Below, piece after piece: positions 1 through 13,100 of a DNA stretch of 64,000 nucleotides. Both the position numbers and the translations under genes were made by a program. The DNA comes from Onchocerca lupi (taxonomy: Eukaryota > Nematoda > Chromadorea > Rhabditida > Onchocercidae). The stretch lies in the NCBI GenBank assembly GCA_028564675.1, contig JAOVVO010000400.1, forward strand, positions 1 through 64,000. Reading direction: 5' to 3'. The notes beneath the pieces are model-generated. The model saw only the letters and a program-made list of their open reading frames with translations. It was not told the DNA's origin and did not search any database. The first letter of the stretch is position 1, and each line of letters starts with the position of its first letter.

Positions 1-463
1 AATGACGAATGCAAGCAAAAACAAAATACTTTTCACTATCCCCTCTTCCCCAAATTCTTCTTCATGAACATTTTAATTTCCTTTCGGTCAAGAATGTCGG
101 GGAAATCCAAAGATGTAATTGTTGTAAAAATCAAAGAGCATTAAAGGTCAACTAGCACAAAAATAGTGCCAAATGGACCAAGGAGCCGATAAACATATTT
201 ACCGCCAAATCGCTGTGATTCACAGAAAAAGAAAATGAAAGCGATCAATTATGAGGTGATACGTTGAAGGTCAGATAAGAGAGGGGAGCCCCAAAAGGAT
301 TTAAAAGATCAGGATTTTGAAGTCGAGTAAACATGTTGGTCTCTCTGAAACTATCGTCGCGCTACTTGACCTCCAATACTGCTTGTTTACAGTAATTGCA
401 TCTTTTTGGTTTTTCCGATTATAATCATATTTAATTAAAATTATTTTTCGTCTATTTCGGGAA
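1..463. other. upstream region, no gene seen
   Basis: I see no coding region here. The first coding exon of the SAM-domain gene begins at 464. Antisense open frames in this stretch have no splice or codon support. Confidence 0.5.
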
Positions 464-3400
464 ATGTCAACCAGAGAGAAGCTGAAATGTGCCAGAACGA
501 CGAGAGAAGTTTTGTTTATTTTGAATATGCTTGAGTATTTACCGTTTTTTGAGAAAGCGAATATTCTCCAAGTATCGACTTTAAGGTTATTGAAGGAAGC
601 TGATCTGAAGGTATGTTTAGTCACGATTCTTTGTAAACATATCATTTTCAAAATATCGATATACATATTTTGATTTAATATATATTTTTGATATCTGCGA
701 ATATATATATATTTGTATGTGTGCACAGGAATATTGAAAACATACTTCCTGAACTTTCCGGATAATTTTTCACTTGCAAACCAATTTAGTAAGCTAGTCT
801 ATATACTAGTAATAGCTGAGCCATTCATTTGAGATTCTCCCAACTTGTTAACTTATTTATAGTCTTTAGTATATTGGCATCGATAATTCTGGACGACAGA
901 AACTTCTCAAGGCAGTTCCATATTTGTCAAAAAATATACCGGTAAGATGATTATCATGATGCATAGGCTTAAGTAAGGTAATTTCGATTTAACAAGCATG
1001 GTTAATATTGAATAGATATTATCTTGCTGTTATTTTTTTAATCAAATTTTCCTTGATTTCAAAGATTTTTTTTTTTATACAGCCATTTCATCGTTTTCAT
1101 TTTCTATCTGTCCATTTCTTATTTAAGATGACAATTGACGAAAATATTCGACATCATGCCGTGAATGTGGAAGCTAAATATCCCAAAATTAATGAGGAAA
1201 AGTTCCGTTTGCAAAAGGTTATTGTTCATTTAACTAATGTTACATTAAGAAATTAATAAAGGATGAGTGGTTGCAACACATATTTGTTTTCTTATTACTT
1301 GCGATATTGCCATCTCAACGCCTGACTTCTTCAATAAAAAATAAAAGGAAATCAATCAATAATCAATTGTATTTAATCCAGCATAATTAATTGAAACAAG
1401 ATCTTGAATAGGATGATGATTTCTGACGTTATACAGACGCATATCTTGTTATCCGTATAGTTTTGAATGTCATTAATTTGAAAGGGGTCCTAATAAAATT
1501 GTATTAACAACGAATTTAATGAGAAATGAACCGATTAATAATTTCCATCATAGTTATCCATTAATAATTGTAAGTAGAACCATAATTTTAGACACAGGAT
1601 GAATTATTGCGATGTAGAATGGAATTAAATTTAAAACGAAATGAACTGGCACGAATACAAAAGGAAAACAAACTCATTCACGAGATAGTTGGAATGACTG
1701 CTTATATAAAACGACTTGTTCATAAACTTCTCAAAAATTGCAGCAAGTCTGGTAACGAGTGTTCATCTATGCAACGATTAACCACTGACCTGGAAGGCTT
1801 ACTGAACAATATTTTGATTCCAAATGACAATTCAAATCCAACGAAAGTATGCTTTGTTGTTTCATTAAAGCATGAATCATTTCGTATGTGAATCATTAAT
1901 GAATGCTTGATTAAATTATCTTCAATTTATTCAATTTATTGAAATAGTCTCTAAAATGAGATCGTATACACTTCTCATTTGTCTTTCAATCATCTGCTTT
2001 TCATCCAGTACCTTTAAAAAAACAATAGAAGGAAAAAATGAGTGAAATGACAGTAACAACGAAAAATATTAAATAACAGTTGATTCTATCAATTATTATT
2101 CAAACTGTTACACAATACCGAAGAACCCAAAGCATAGATTGAGTTTTATCTATAGATATTAAAATTTTAATAATTTCATGATCTGAATTTGAATGGAAAT
2201 TTCAAATACCTCAATTTTCTTGTTCTATATATAATTCTGTCTGCAGTTAAATTTGTATTATCAATGCTTTAAGTAAATCTGGTTACACTCGTCCATACTT
2301 ACAGAAACTCTCTAAAAATCAATTAAGTTAAAGAAGCAAGTAAAAGTTTCCATAAATTATGACGAAAGTTTGGAAGAGAACAATAATTGCTTATCATCGC
2401 AATCAAATTGCAAATATGAGCGTTATCATGCCAAATGTTCTTTGGATAATCTGGAAATAACAGAGATTTCGAATATTCTGTATGGATTCTCTACTACTTC
2501 CAAATTATTTAGAGGTCAAAGGTCATCACTTTTGTGCATTCTAACCCATGAGAAATAGTCTTCCTTGATCGCGGTCATATTTTTGATCTCGTTAGACACT
2601 GTAAAAGGCAATAAGTTTTTGTATGTGAAACATATCTGGTAGAAGAATGACTGCATGAACAGATAAATTAGCGTGTTTTTTTTTTTGACAATAACTTTGG
2701 AAGGTCTTGAGTATTATCAACAATTTACTCTCTTTCATGGGTTTTAAAAACTAAAAATAGTTCTCCTTGCTGAAATTTCAGCAAATTAATGTCATTTATT
2801 GAAATCCTGTAGAGACGTAAAGCACTTTTTCTGGACAGCAACTATCATGGAGACTGTCGTCCCTAAGTTGAAAAACTTTCTTGCATATCTTTTCATAATT
2901 ATATCACTTACAGGAAAATATACCGTCCCTACCAACTGTACAAAACAACAATTCGCGATACTGGAAAATCCAGCGGCATTTGCCTGAACCGCCGCTAAAA
3001 CCGTTGAAAAATGACAATATTCGGCTTTATCGTTCAAATGAGATGTATTCCCTTCCATGGTATTCGAAGATTTTGAAACCTACAGCTGTTCAGCTCTATG
3101 AACAAGTACCAAATTTTGTTATAAAATTCTATAATTTAATTTTTGTCTGAAGGAAAGGATTTAGCTTTTTTCTTCTTGGACAATAAATATTGTATAATCC
3201 GTCTGTAAAGATTTCATAAATAATTATATGTAAAATATTTGATCTTGAACATTTTTGGTATTATATCATCCAATACTTCGAAATAGTTAACTTTTTGAGA
3301 TCGAAAAATCTATAAAATTTTAGACTGGCAGAAATCCTTACTATTTTCAACAACCATCAGTGTCACCTTTACCAGTTTTGCAACCTCCTGCTATAATTTT

Positions 3401-3626
3401 TTGTCATCCTACCAACGAAGATCAAAAGTACCGCGAAACAACAATATCACTGTTAACTCCAGTAACATCCGGATATGAACATCCAAGTTTTATGGATGGA
3501 TTGTTCTCGAAATTTGGGAAAAATAAAACATCAACACCGTGCAAGCAGTCGGCAGCTAAACGATGTTCAAATAGCAGTAGCAACACACGGCATCAATCTT
3601 TTGTTCATCAGTCACGTAAAAAGTAA
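464..3626 (+). CDS. SAM-domain, coiled-coil protein (7 or more exons)
   Basis: Exons read: 464-610, 870-941, 1128-1217, 1592-1846, about 2331-2520, 2914-3105 and 3324-3626 (stop TAA). The first two exons join in phase 0 to give a sterile alpha motif of about 65 residues, with LEYLPFFEKANI, then LLKEADLK, then IGIDNSGRQKLLKAVPYL. SAM domains usually mediate homo- or hetero-oligomerisation, so a scaffold role is inferred. Exons 3 and 4 encode a charged, probably coiled-coil segment (ELNLKRNELARIQKENKLI). The last two exons are Pro/Ser/Asn-rich, ending in a basic SRKK tail. Exons 1-4 and 6-7 keep phase. The exon near 2331-2520 has an uncertain acceptor, and its candidate donors do not match the phase-0 exon at 2914, so a small exon is probably missing from this model. 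I cannot assign a specific orthologue. Confidence 0.7.
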
Positions 3627-6600
3627 CGTTTATTTTTCTATTTTTTACATAAAGTGAGTTCAGTTCATTCACTGAAAACTTTTAGTGTTATTGCTGAATT
3701 TCTATTTTCAGACTTTCTTCGTAAAACATAACTGTATTATTGACTATTATCTCAGCACCACTGCCTCAAAAAGTAATAAGCTATATGCAGTTCAATTCAA
3801 GTTGTCTGAAATAAGTAGATTGGATTAAAAGAATAGTTTTCATTAAAATCTTGAATCTTAAATACAACGAATTATCAATCACTTCTTGAGACGCTTCTTT
3901 TCGAGGCACAACAGCCATCACTATGAACTTATTCTGAATGTCTGAATTATTTGGTCTTGCTGAAATCTTATTAATTTCAATTTCAGGGTTAAAAGTGTAT
4001 TTATGAGAGCGTCAAAACGCTGAATATTTAAAGAAATCTGTAAACTCGTATTCTGAAGATTGCAAACCAATATATTCCTGTCATGTCCATGATTATGGTG
4101 ATTACTTCTTATAATTTATATTTAATAAAAAAAATTTTTATTTGACCACTGAAAATTTACAGTAGCTATTTAGTGCAACTGCAGAATTGATAACTTTCGT
4201 TAACATGTAGTTTTAGGAAGGTTCCTCTTTTTACCATGTCACCAGACTAGTTACAGTACTGGAAAGACTAAATGATAAAAACAGCAATAACAATTATGTG
4301 TTGCTGATAGCATTAATAAAGGACACAATTGCGATCATTTTAAAGCTTATAATCAAAGAAGTGGCATATTCTGGCTAAATTACAAACAGTATCAAAAGAA
4401 TAACTTGAAAAGAATGTAAGATTTTGGCTTTCGGAAAAGGAATATTTTTAGCCAAAGTACATGGAGCCAATATGAAAAATAGTTCCAGAGAGAGAAAATC
4501 AGCTCTAAAAAAATGAATAAATGAGCAAGCACAATATTTAGCAGTCATATAATATGAGAATTTTTCTTTTTCTATAGAAGCTCTTTATGGTGTCTGATTG
4601 TAAATACAGATTCGCTTTCAAAAGTAGTTATCGATGTCTTAATCGTCTATGCTTATAACATGATTTCCTTCCTCCATATATTCCGCATTAAAAGAGGATT
4701 AGATATGTCATTTATTGTTTAACTCTTCTTTTTAATGATATCAGTTCATTTGAGCTGCTTCACTTGCTTTTATAATGGAGTTGATAAATTAAATCAGCAT
4801 GAGCAGAGTGTCAGATTACCATTCATTCCAGGATTCAGTTTCAGTCTTGTTTTCTAGTTTCTCGAAATCTCATTCACTTCATTTCTTATGTGCTGCATGC
4901 AAGTAAAGAAAAATGAAACGTTTAATTGCGTTTCTAATTGGTAGCTGTGTATTTCGAAATATATGGATAAGTATGAAAATGAAATGAACACTGACTAAGC
5001 CAAAAAACACTTATTTCAAAAAACAAATTGTAGCAATTTAATTTTCTATGCAGAAAATATTTGAACTAAGAGTTAAAAAAATTAACAAAATCTGTTACAT
5101 TTGCAAAATAAACAAATCAAATTTCAAATCAAATCAAATTGCAGATCAAATTCCCGTGAATTATTTTCACATATTTTCAGACCAAATCCAGAATATGAAA
5201 GGAATAATTATTGCAAACTAAAAAAATTTTGATCCAAAATTTTTGATAAAATTTAAATGGATTTATGCTAAGAAAAAGAACTTTTCCAATACCAAAAATA
5301 TTTTCTTGATTTTTAAATGAAAGAAATTATTATAAGACGAATGAGAACCAAATTTCGAATTCCTCAATGTTGAAAATTGATGAAGCAATTGGTCTTGTTA
5401 TTGAAACAACTAAAATAAAATGGGAACGATCAATCCTGATGGTATAGTTCTTTTTCCACAATTATTTCCTGCATTCATTGCATCGATAATCCATATTATA
5501 ATAGCTCATAGTGGAGTATATTCTCTGTAATCAAACTATACTATCAATCTTCATTGAAAATTTCGAAGAAATTTAAAAAACTAGTTAAACTTACATTGCA
5601 TTGTATCCAATCATGTACTAAAATTCACTTATTATGAAAAAAATGAACTTTTATCTTACTGAAGGAACATCATATGTATGTTTCCAAATCATTACGTATC
5701 TTTGTGAAACATACATCATGGGATGGGCAAACTATATTATAATTCCCTTTATCCTGAACACCTTATATAATCTCCTTTATCCTGAAATCTCAGAAAATTG
5801 AAGGATATGATATCCTTTGAGTAATTTTATGGAATGAAAAAAAGATATCGTTGAAACTGCGGAAAAGAACTATGAAAAGAAAAGAAGCTTCTATATCAAA
5901 CTACTTTCTTTTCTGAAGACATTTTTTATGAAATCTTGTACATTATTTTCCATAACTTCCATTGCAGAAAATAATATAATAAAATTTCGTAGAATCAAAG
6001 TTTTCGAAAACTATAAAATTTAAGTTCAAATTTTGTTGCGAACATTCTGTGCAAAAATCATTCTATATATATCAAACTTTTTTTGAATATTCAAAACACT
6101 TCGAAGTCAGACATCCATTCAGTCGAATTAATAGCAATACAATGGCTAAAAACAAAATGTAGTAAAGACAAAATAAGAAAAAGTTACAATTTATCTGCTA
6201 TGAATAGATGGCAATGATTGCCAGATTAAATTTTCTTAAAAACATAGTAATGTTTAAATCAATAATTATCAACCCGCACAAATGCATTGTTTCTAAAAAT
6301 TCACTGAGTCTATTCAACCCGATGTGAATAAGTTTCCAATTATTTCAATCTTCTTTTATTAAAACACTGCAATTTTCTCCCTTTCTTCCATAGTATTTTT
6401 GTGTGTTCATGTATCGAGTAGTTTTCCTCGCAATAAATTACTGTATAGTCGCCTTCGAAACCGTTAAAATATTTTAAATGTATTTAAAGAAAAACTGCAG
6501 CGTAAACAATAAATTTTGCCCAGAATATTGTAATAAAATTAAAAATGTATATCTGATCAGCAACTTGTCTCTTGTAAATAATTTTCCTCAAAAATCTATT

Positions 6601-7026
6601 CCTTTCAAAGTATTATAGAAACATAATTAGCCCAGATATAAGCATTCACTGCGTGTCGACTAATTTATAAGTGATAAGAATAAAGTATACTATCAAACCG
6701 TTTTAAGAAGTAAAAGTTGGAACTGGCTGATATACATTTGTATTTACGGGATGAAAGTTCGTGTCCAAAATTTCGAAATGAAGAATGTATTCTCTTCTCC
6801 AACGCAACTTCTCTCTTCTTCCACACAACTTGGAATTAAAAAATATCACAAGAAAATTTTCAAAAAAGATCAAACGTTACGAGGATAGGAATCTTCTGCT
6901 TTTTAAATTTTTCTAATTATATTAATGTAACAATGGGCTGGAAATAATTTATAAGAATTTAGAAAAATCCACAAAATGATTTTGAAAAGGTTTTAACATA
7001 AAGAAAAAAAACATTAAAATAATTAC
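3627..7026. other. intergenic, AT-rich, no gene seen
   Basis: About 3.4 kb with no convincing exon on either strand. It may contain the 3' end of the minus-strand granulin gene, because the last granulin exon I can read (ending at 7027) finishes in mid-codon. A CAAAT-type short repeat lies near 5112-5152. A fragment at 3890-3925 reads a Cys-Cys pair on the minus strand but has no matching splice phase. Confidence 0.4.
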
Positions 7027-9062
7027 CGGTAGTTTTTCGGGCAGCAGTAATTTACGTTCTGACAACAAACAGCATCTCTAAATGGACAACATCGACAATA
7101 TTCATCGTATGTCTCTTCGCAACTACAATTTTATTTTAAGTGGGACTTTTTTCATCTTGTAAAAGAAAAGTTTCTTTTCAATCAAAATAAGGAAAATTCT
7201 TGGGAAATATTTATTAAAATTAATTTGGAGTTACTAAGAATTAAAAAACATTAGATATATAAAATTAGTCGAAAGAAATTTCAAATCCCAAGAACGAACC
7301 AAGTATGGGAAGTTTTGGAGCATGAGTTATTTCTATTACTGTAAATTTTTAAAAGCTGCTTGCTTTTGCTGATATGTACTTCTTCAGTCAAATGCTCCAC
7401 TTCTTTATTCTTCTCCAACACTGAAATTTCATTCTGAAGAAAAAATTCTTGAATTTCGAATTTTCAAAAAAATGGGCTTTATGGCATCCAGAAAGAGGAT
7501 ATCTTACGTAAAATTATTCCGGAAACCTAATCTGAAAAGAAGAGTTACGGAGAAAAAGAGAAACAGAAGGATTAAACTGATATGCAAGTAATCTTGTCTC
7601 ATAATTGCAACAAGAACAGGAAAGTATGTTACTTTCCTGTTTCAAGTAATCTTGTCTCATAACTGCAACAAGAACAGGAAAGTATGTTACTTTCTCATTT
7701 TTTTTTTTTTTTAGTTATCTGATAAAAATGAGGATGGAATTGGAAAAGAGCAAAAAACTTCTGAGGATTTAAAAATAAATTTTTACTGACGCTTTTGTGA
7801 GTTTCAATTGCTATGACTGTCAACAATTCTAATAAGTGGAGATTGCTATGGTTGAGCGATTTCGCAAATTTTAATGAGAATTATTGATATCTTAGCTATA
7901 CGGCGTTCTGTATAACAAAGCTGTGTGATACACTCTTCTCCGATTTCATTGCATTTTTTATGTTCGTACTCAGCTAGGAGATAATTCTATACTTCAATCC
8001 CATAATATAGTGCAATCTTTGGCAAACATTATCAATAACAATGCTGAAAAGTGATCTCATTCTTCAGCATAGCAAATTCCATTTTGAATTGTATTTTGAT
8101 TGTTTCTCCATCACTTTGCATTGTAAATTAATTACTAGAATTCTCTTAAGAGATTTTTAAATTTATAAAACTTGAAAAGCAAACGAGAATTCAATATTCG
8201 CAAACACTGCTTGTGTACCATATCACATTTTGTGGCAGGAGGACAGCAATGAGTATGGTCATCGCAGCAGACTGCATCCTTCATCGGACAACAACCATAA
8301 ATACCAGCACCAATTGGACAACAAGTTGCTGAGTCCCGACATATTGATTTGCCATCGGGACAGATATGTGCAATCTAAAATGGCCTCACTTTTCGGGAAG
8401 GAACGAGAATTATCCTACCAGAATTTGAAATAATACAACATAATAAGATGAAGTAAAAATATTGTCGCAAAAATATTTTTGATAAGTTTTATGAAAACTA
8501 TTTTTTGGTATATTTCGAATGGATAACGATTAGGAGCTTAGAAAATAGTTCTGCGTCTATCTGCTCGCCCTTTTAAGTTCGCATAAGGACGACAGATTTA
8601 TTTTCCAAACTTATTTCATGCTTTTTTATTCATCAGGTGTAATCAAATGGATACGAAATAAAAATTCGCTTTTTTTTTCATCTGCAAAAAAAAAAATCTG
8701 CGAAAGCAAATAGCCGAAAAGTACAGAAGCAAATTAAAGAAATGGAGCAGAAAAGTTTGATTTCTCCTAATTAAATAATTAGAACCGGGAAAAACTGAGA
8801 TAGTTATCGTCTGGTTTAAAAACTTTTTGATTAAGAAAGTGATAATGTAAAAATCAAGGCAAAACATGTGTAGAGAACTTTTAAATCTCAAACACTTCAA
8901 AAGTAAGACGGCATTTTCGAAATTTTTGAACAGTAACGATAAAAATCCAAATTTTTTATTCGGTGATAATCATCGACTTATAATTTCAAGAAAGTCAATA
9001 AAACTTATCAGAATTTGGAGAGAGGCAGCAATCGCAAAGAGAAAAACAACAAACAGTATCAT
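7027..9062 (-). CDS. secreted granulin-type protein (partial model)
   Basis: Exons on the minus strand: 9005-9062 (signal peptide), 8185-8374, 7300-7420 and 7027-7122. The first starts MILFVVFLFAIAASLQ, a typical secretory signal, directly behind a TATTTCAG acceptor. The 8185-8374 exon carries a complete granulin module with spacing C-x6-C-x5-CC-x8-CC-x6-CC-x5-CC-x5-C-x6-C (starts CPDGKSIC, includes GCCPMKDAVCC and HCCPPATKC). The next two exons join in phase 2 and give a second, more divergent module (SKTSHTCC, then CRCCPFRDAVCC, then YCCPKNYR) that lacks the first cysteine and has an extra one. Granulins are secreted or lysosomal growth-factor-like modules; C. elegans has pgrn-1. Two gaps remain. 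The signal exon ends in phase 1 while the first granulin exon starts in phase 0, so an exon between them is missing. The 3' end is also unresolved. Confidence 0.75.
7585..7700. repeat. 58-bp tandem duplication with hairpin
   Basis: Two head-to-tail copies (7585-7642 and 7643-7700) differ only at one T/C position and in the last seven bases. Both lie in the 8185-7420 intron of the granulin gene. In copy 1 an 11-base inverted repeat, ACAGGAAAGTA and its complement around TGT (7617-7641), could form a hairpin. Confidence 0.85.
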
Positions 9063-10120
9063 GGTCTCTGAAATAAAAACTTTCCTTTCGTCCAAAAATA
9101 AACACAAAGATTTCTTCGCTTTGACATATTCAAAATAAACATAAATAAGCAGCCATTTCAGTAGGATAGATTTAGCAAAACAGAAAGAATAAAATATAAA
9201 AAAGAGAGAATATCATTGGTCCACATATAAAGAGTTTAAATGGACTTTTTATTGATCATTCCCGTCAGTTAACTAGTTATCAAAGGCCTTTTACAGATTT
9301 TCTCCCAAGCTTAAATGTGTGAAAAACTTGATCAATAAGTTAGATAGGACTGCTAGTCAACCACTCGAATTTAGCGAAAAAAGGTGCAATTCGTTCATTT
9401 GATCCCCTTATACATTCTCTCAATATGAGACAAATGAATAAATCTCACTGGCCCATAGTAAAGAGTTGAACTTCATCTAAAGTTTTATCACTACAAAATT
9501 CTGGTTTGAGATTAAAAAATTTCATTTCGTAGCAACTAAGATAGACTGAGAAAAAAGTGCGGGAGGATGGGGAGTGTGAATTCATCTCTTTTTTGCAGTG
9601 TGGGACTTTTTTCTGGTATTGTAAAATTTGTGTTGTGAGAAAGTATTCCAGGAATTTTTTATCCTTTATTATTGTTTGAAAGTTGGGATAGTTTCAGAAA
9701 ATTTAAAAGGTTTCAGGAAAAACTGTTATAAAGATTTGAAGTCCGAAAGATATCCAATTGAAACAAAATTTTGGAACAAAAAATTTGAAATTCAGATATA
9801 GCTCGAATGATATCTCGAAAAATGACAAAATCATTATCTGCGGGAAGAAACTTTTCTTCATTCCATATTGAAACACCTAATTTTTTCGGAAACATTTCGA
9901 ATTCGCCATGGTTTGTTCATTTTATTTACCCAGTCGTAATAGCTATTTGAGAAAATATTCGTCCATTGAGTAAAGCATGCGCAATATTGCTCACTTTTGT
10001 GTAGTTGCAGAACAAATAAGTATAGCTGATTGAAATAATCCAAGGGTTAAAGGAATTAATGAAATTCTTTGAAGCTCTTTATCACCTGAAATTACGGATT
10101 CCGCAGAACATAATTTATGG

Positions 10121-13100
10121 ATGGAAGCTCAACTCGAAGCCTTTGAATCCTCTAGCATTCCTCAGGATAATCAAATGGAGAATGCGAAGTGTCTAAATGT
10201 AGAAAAATCGAAGATTCTGGAGGGTATGTATTTTCCTGTTTTTCACCTGTGCTTTTTCAGTTTGCATTTGTAAATTTATTCCGTCAACTGGTCATTAAAT
10301 TAGTTATTATTCTGGGATTTCTTCTTATAGATTGCATGAAAACTCAAAGTAAATTGTTATATCTAATCAATTAATTTAATATTTTAGGTGTGAGAGCATT
10401 TGTAGATGTAAGATTGGAGAAAACATTGGTTTTGCGTCGAATGTTACGTGATTTAGGAGCGAATGTTAACTTACGGTATGATGGTTTTATTTCTAAGAAC
10501 AAAACATTAAAATATCCTCAATTATAGCAACATTTTATCATCACAGTATAATGTTCATAAAATGTTTTTAATAAACTATACTATTAATGTTTTAATACTT
10601 ATTTCAAGAAAAAATTTTTTTTTCGAAAATTACTTTAAAAGTCAAAATACAAGATTAGCCATAGATGAGATGATAAATTAAATTCTGTGAAGTGTGCACT
10701 TTATGAAATTTGCCATTGCACCTGATTATATTATAATTTTTGAAAAACTAAAAAAGAAAGAACCAGTTTTCTTGCCTTTCACAAATTGTCAAAAATCTGT
10801 TTTAAAAAAGATTATTATTAATAAAAAGATTCTAACGGCTTTATTTACTATTCTTCACTGTTTTTATATTCATTTTTAGATTCTCGAGAAATATTACTCA
10901 TTTAATATTTTGGAATGGTCGACAGAAGACACTTGACAAAGCGCATCAATTGGGGACTAAAGTTTCAATAATTTCGCCTCATTGGGTATTTAAGTAAGTT
11001 ATTCTCGCCATATGTTTTGTATCTCTTTCACTTTTTTACAGAATAATTATGTCTGTTTTTTTTTTTTCGCTTACTTAATTTTTTTTTGTATGTGCGAAAT
11101 CCTTTTTTTTTTTCTTTTTTTTTGCATTAAATTTGTACAATACAATTCATAAAATTTGTGGTAGCACTTTTTTTCTTTACTTTTTGTTTCGAGTATAGAT
11201 TTCATTCTCATTGCTGTTGCAGATGTTTTACGAATCTAATTCGAGCTGATGAAGCTCCCTTTTTGCTGTACGGTGTAAAGGATCTTGCTGTTCCCATGCG
11301 GCTTATGGCTATGGGACGAGTGGGGACAGTTAAAATGGTAATTAATGAATAAAAAAATTGGTTTTTTTGATACAGAATTATGTTGAATTAATGAAGATTC
11401 TCAAGTTGCATAACTGAATCACTTCGGAAATTGATTAGCTATAAATAAAAACCTGACTAAAATTATATTTGCAGTTTTAGTTTGGCATTAAAAATTACAA
11501 ATAAGATTTCAGTTTTTGTATTTACTACTGATCTGTTTTTCAAATTGGTTCATATAAAAATTTAACGTAATTTTGTATCATATAAAGATATATAAATGTC
11601 AATAAAACATTTTTCAGAGCTGTCGTGACAGAGCTTTAAATAAAAGTGATGGTTCACCGAATCAATCACAGATAATGCACGCGATCGAAACGCTTTCTGA
11701 CCAGCTTGCTTCCAGACTTAGTATGTTTCGAGCATTTCTTGAAATTATAAACCATATATTTCCAGACTTTGCATTAATAAAACTAATAGCTTTGACTCTG
11801 AAATGTCTGGCAGCGGAGGCTTTCACTGCAAAGGAAAATTCTTTTATTTGCTAACACTCTGGTTTATGCACTTATTTTTACACAAGATATTGCAAACTTT
11901 AATATTTTCATCAGTTTTCTCATTTCATTTTGCTTATTTTGGTCCATTTATGCAACAACACAGTAGCAAAATTTTGTTATACTTACCGACCCCTTCATTA
12001 TTTAAGCTTATTTTTTGATTTAAGCTATTTTTCTTTTTCTTTTTTTTCTTTTTTTTTTTTGTTTAATTCTGTTTTTTATAGGTGTTTTCAGATTGATCTG
12101 TTGGGAAGTAAAACCTCAATTTTTTCAAGTCATATGAATAAGAAAAAGTTAAAAGTTGTGGGAAAAATTAAAGTAGAGTCTTCCGAAGTAGAATAGACGG
12201 AAAAATTTATCTGCTTAAAAATTATAGATTAAAGATAAGCTGCGTATGAAAATTCCAGGAACAAGATAGAAGTTGCCAGAATCCGAAGTATATGGACAGA
12301 AATACTACTTCTATATCTAAAATAATTATTATACAAAATTCCAAGAAATGTTTGTTACAGCATCACCTGCAAATAATGAAAATATTGATGTTGTGGAAAT
12401 AATTTCACCAATTGTGGATCGTGTACGGAAAAGACTGAATGAACTGAGTAAGTACATTCATTTTATCTTAATGCATCAAAAAGCTGAATGAACTTGTTCG
12501 CAAGGAGCAAAGTAGTAGCAAGAAATAAGTACACTAATTTTTTATTTGAAAAATTGAAATCTTGGAGAATTAGGTAAGATGTCTTTATCATTGAAACATT
12601 CTGAAGATAGTATTCACTGAAATATACAGAATGGGAATAGCTAAGCAACGGCAGACTAAAGATTTGTGGTTTTTTTCTAGCATAACATTATTTCGTGAGC
12701 GGAATTTAAGTAAGGCGATATAATCACCTGACGGGAGTAGACATTAGAAATTATAGAAAATTCTGTTGATGGAAAATTTTCCTTTTGAACCAGATTTCAT
12801 TTTCAAATATAAGATTTCCAATTGAAGTATCCATAATAATGTTACTCTTTTAGCTGTTGATAGCAAATTTTAACAAAAGCATCAAAGTTGGACTGTTTTT
12901 TTTTCCTTTTTTTGCAACTATCTTCTTCTTTGGTTATGCATGAATTTTAAAGATACATTATATGAATCGTAGTTTATGAACTGAATTTGTCTTAAATTTC
13001 CTTTTTGTATTTAAGGTTACTGTCGAGTCAATGGAAAGCAAAGGAGGCATACAATATCGCGAATATCGATGTTTCATGAAGAATCTGAGCACCAGTTTAC

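Noticed and set aside
301..726. 141-codon minus-strand open frame
   Set aside because: It lies antisense to the SAM-gene first exon, is rich in AT-type codons and has no domain; the plus-strand reading has splice and SAM-motif support.
3890..3940. Possible last granulin exon (minus-strand DGCC reading)
   Set aside because: It is about 3 kb from the last supported exon, the splice phase does not match, and the cysteine spacing does not continue.
8866..9138. 90-codon plus-strand frame
   Set aside because: It is antisense to the granulin signal-peptide exon, Lys/Phe-rich from AT bias, and has no family match.
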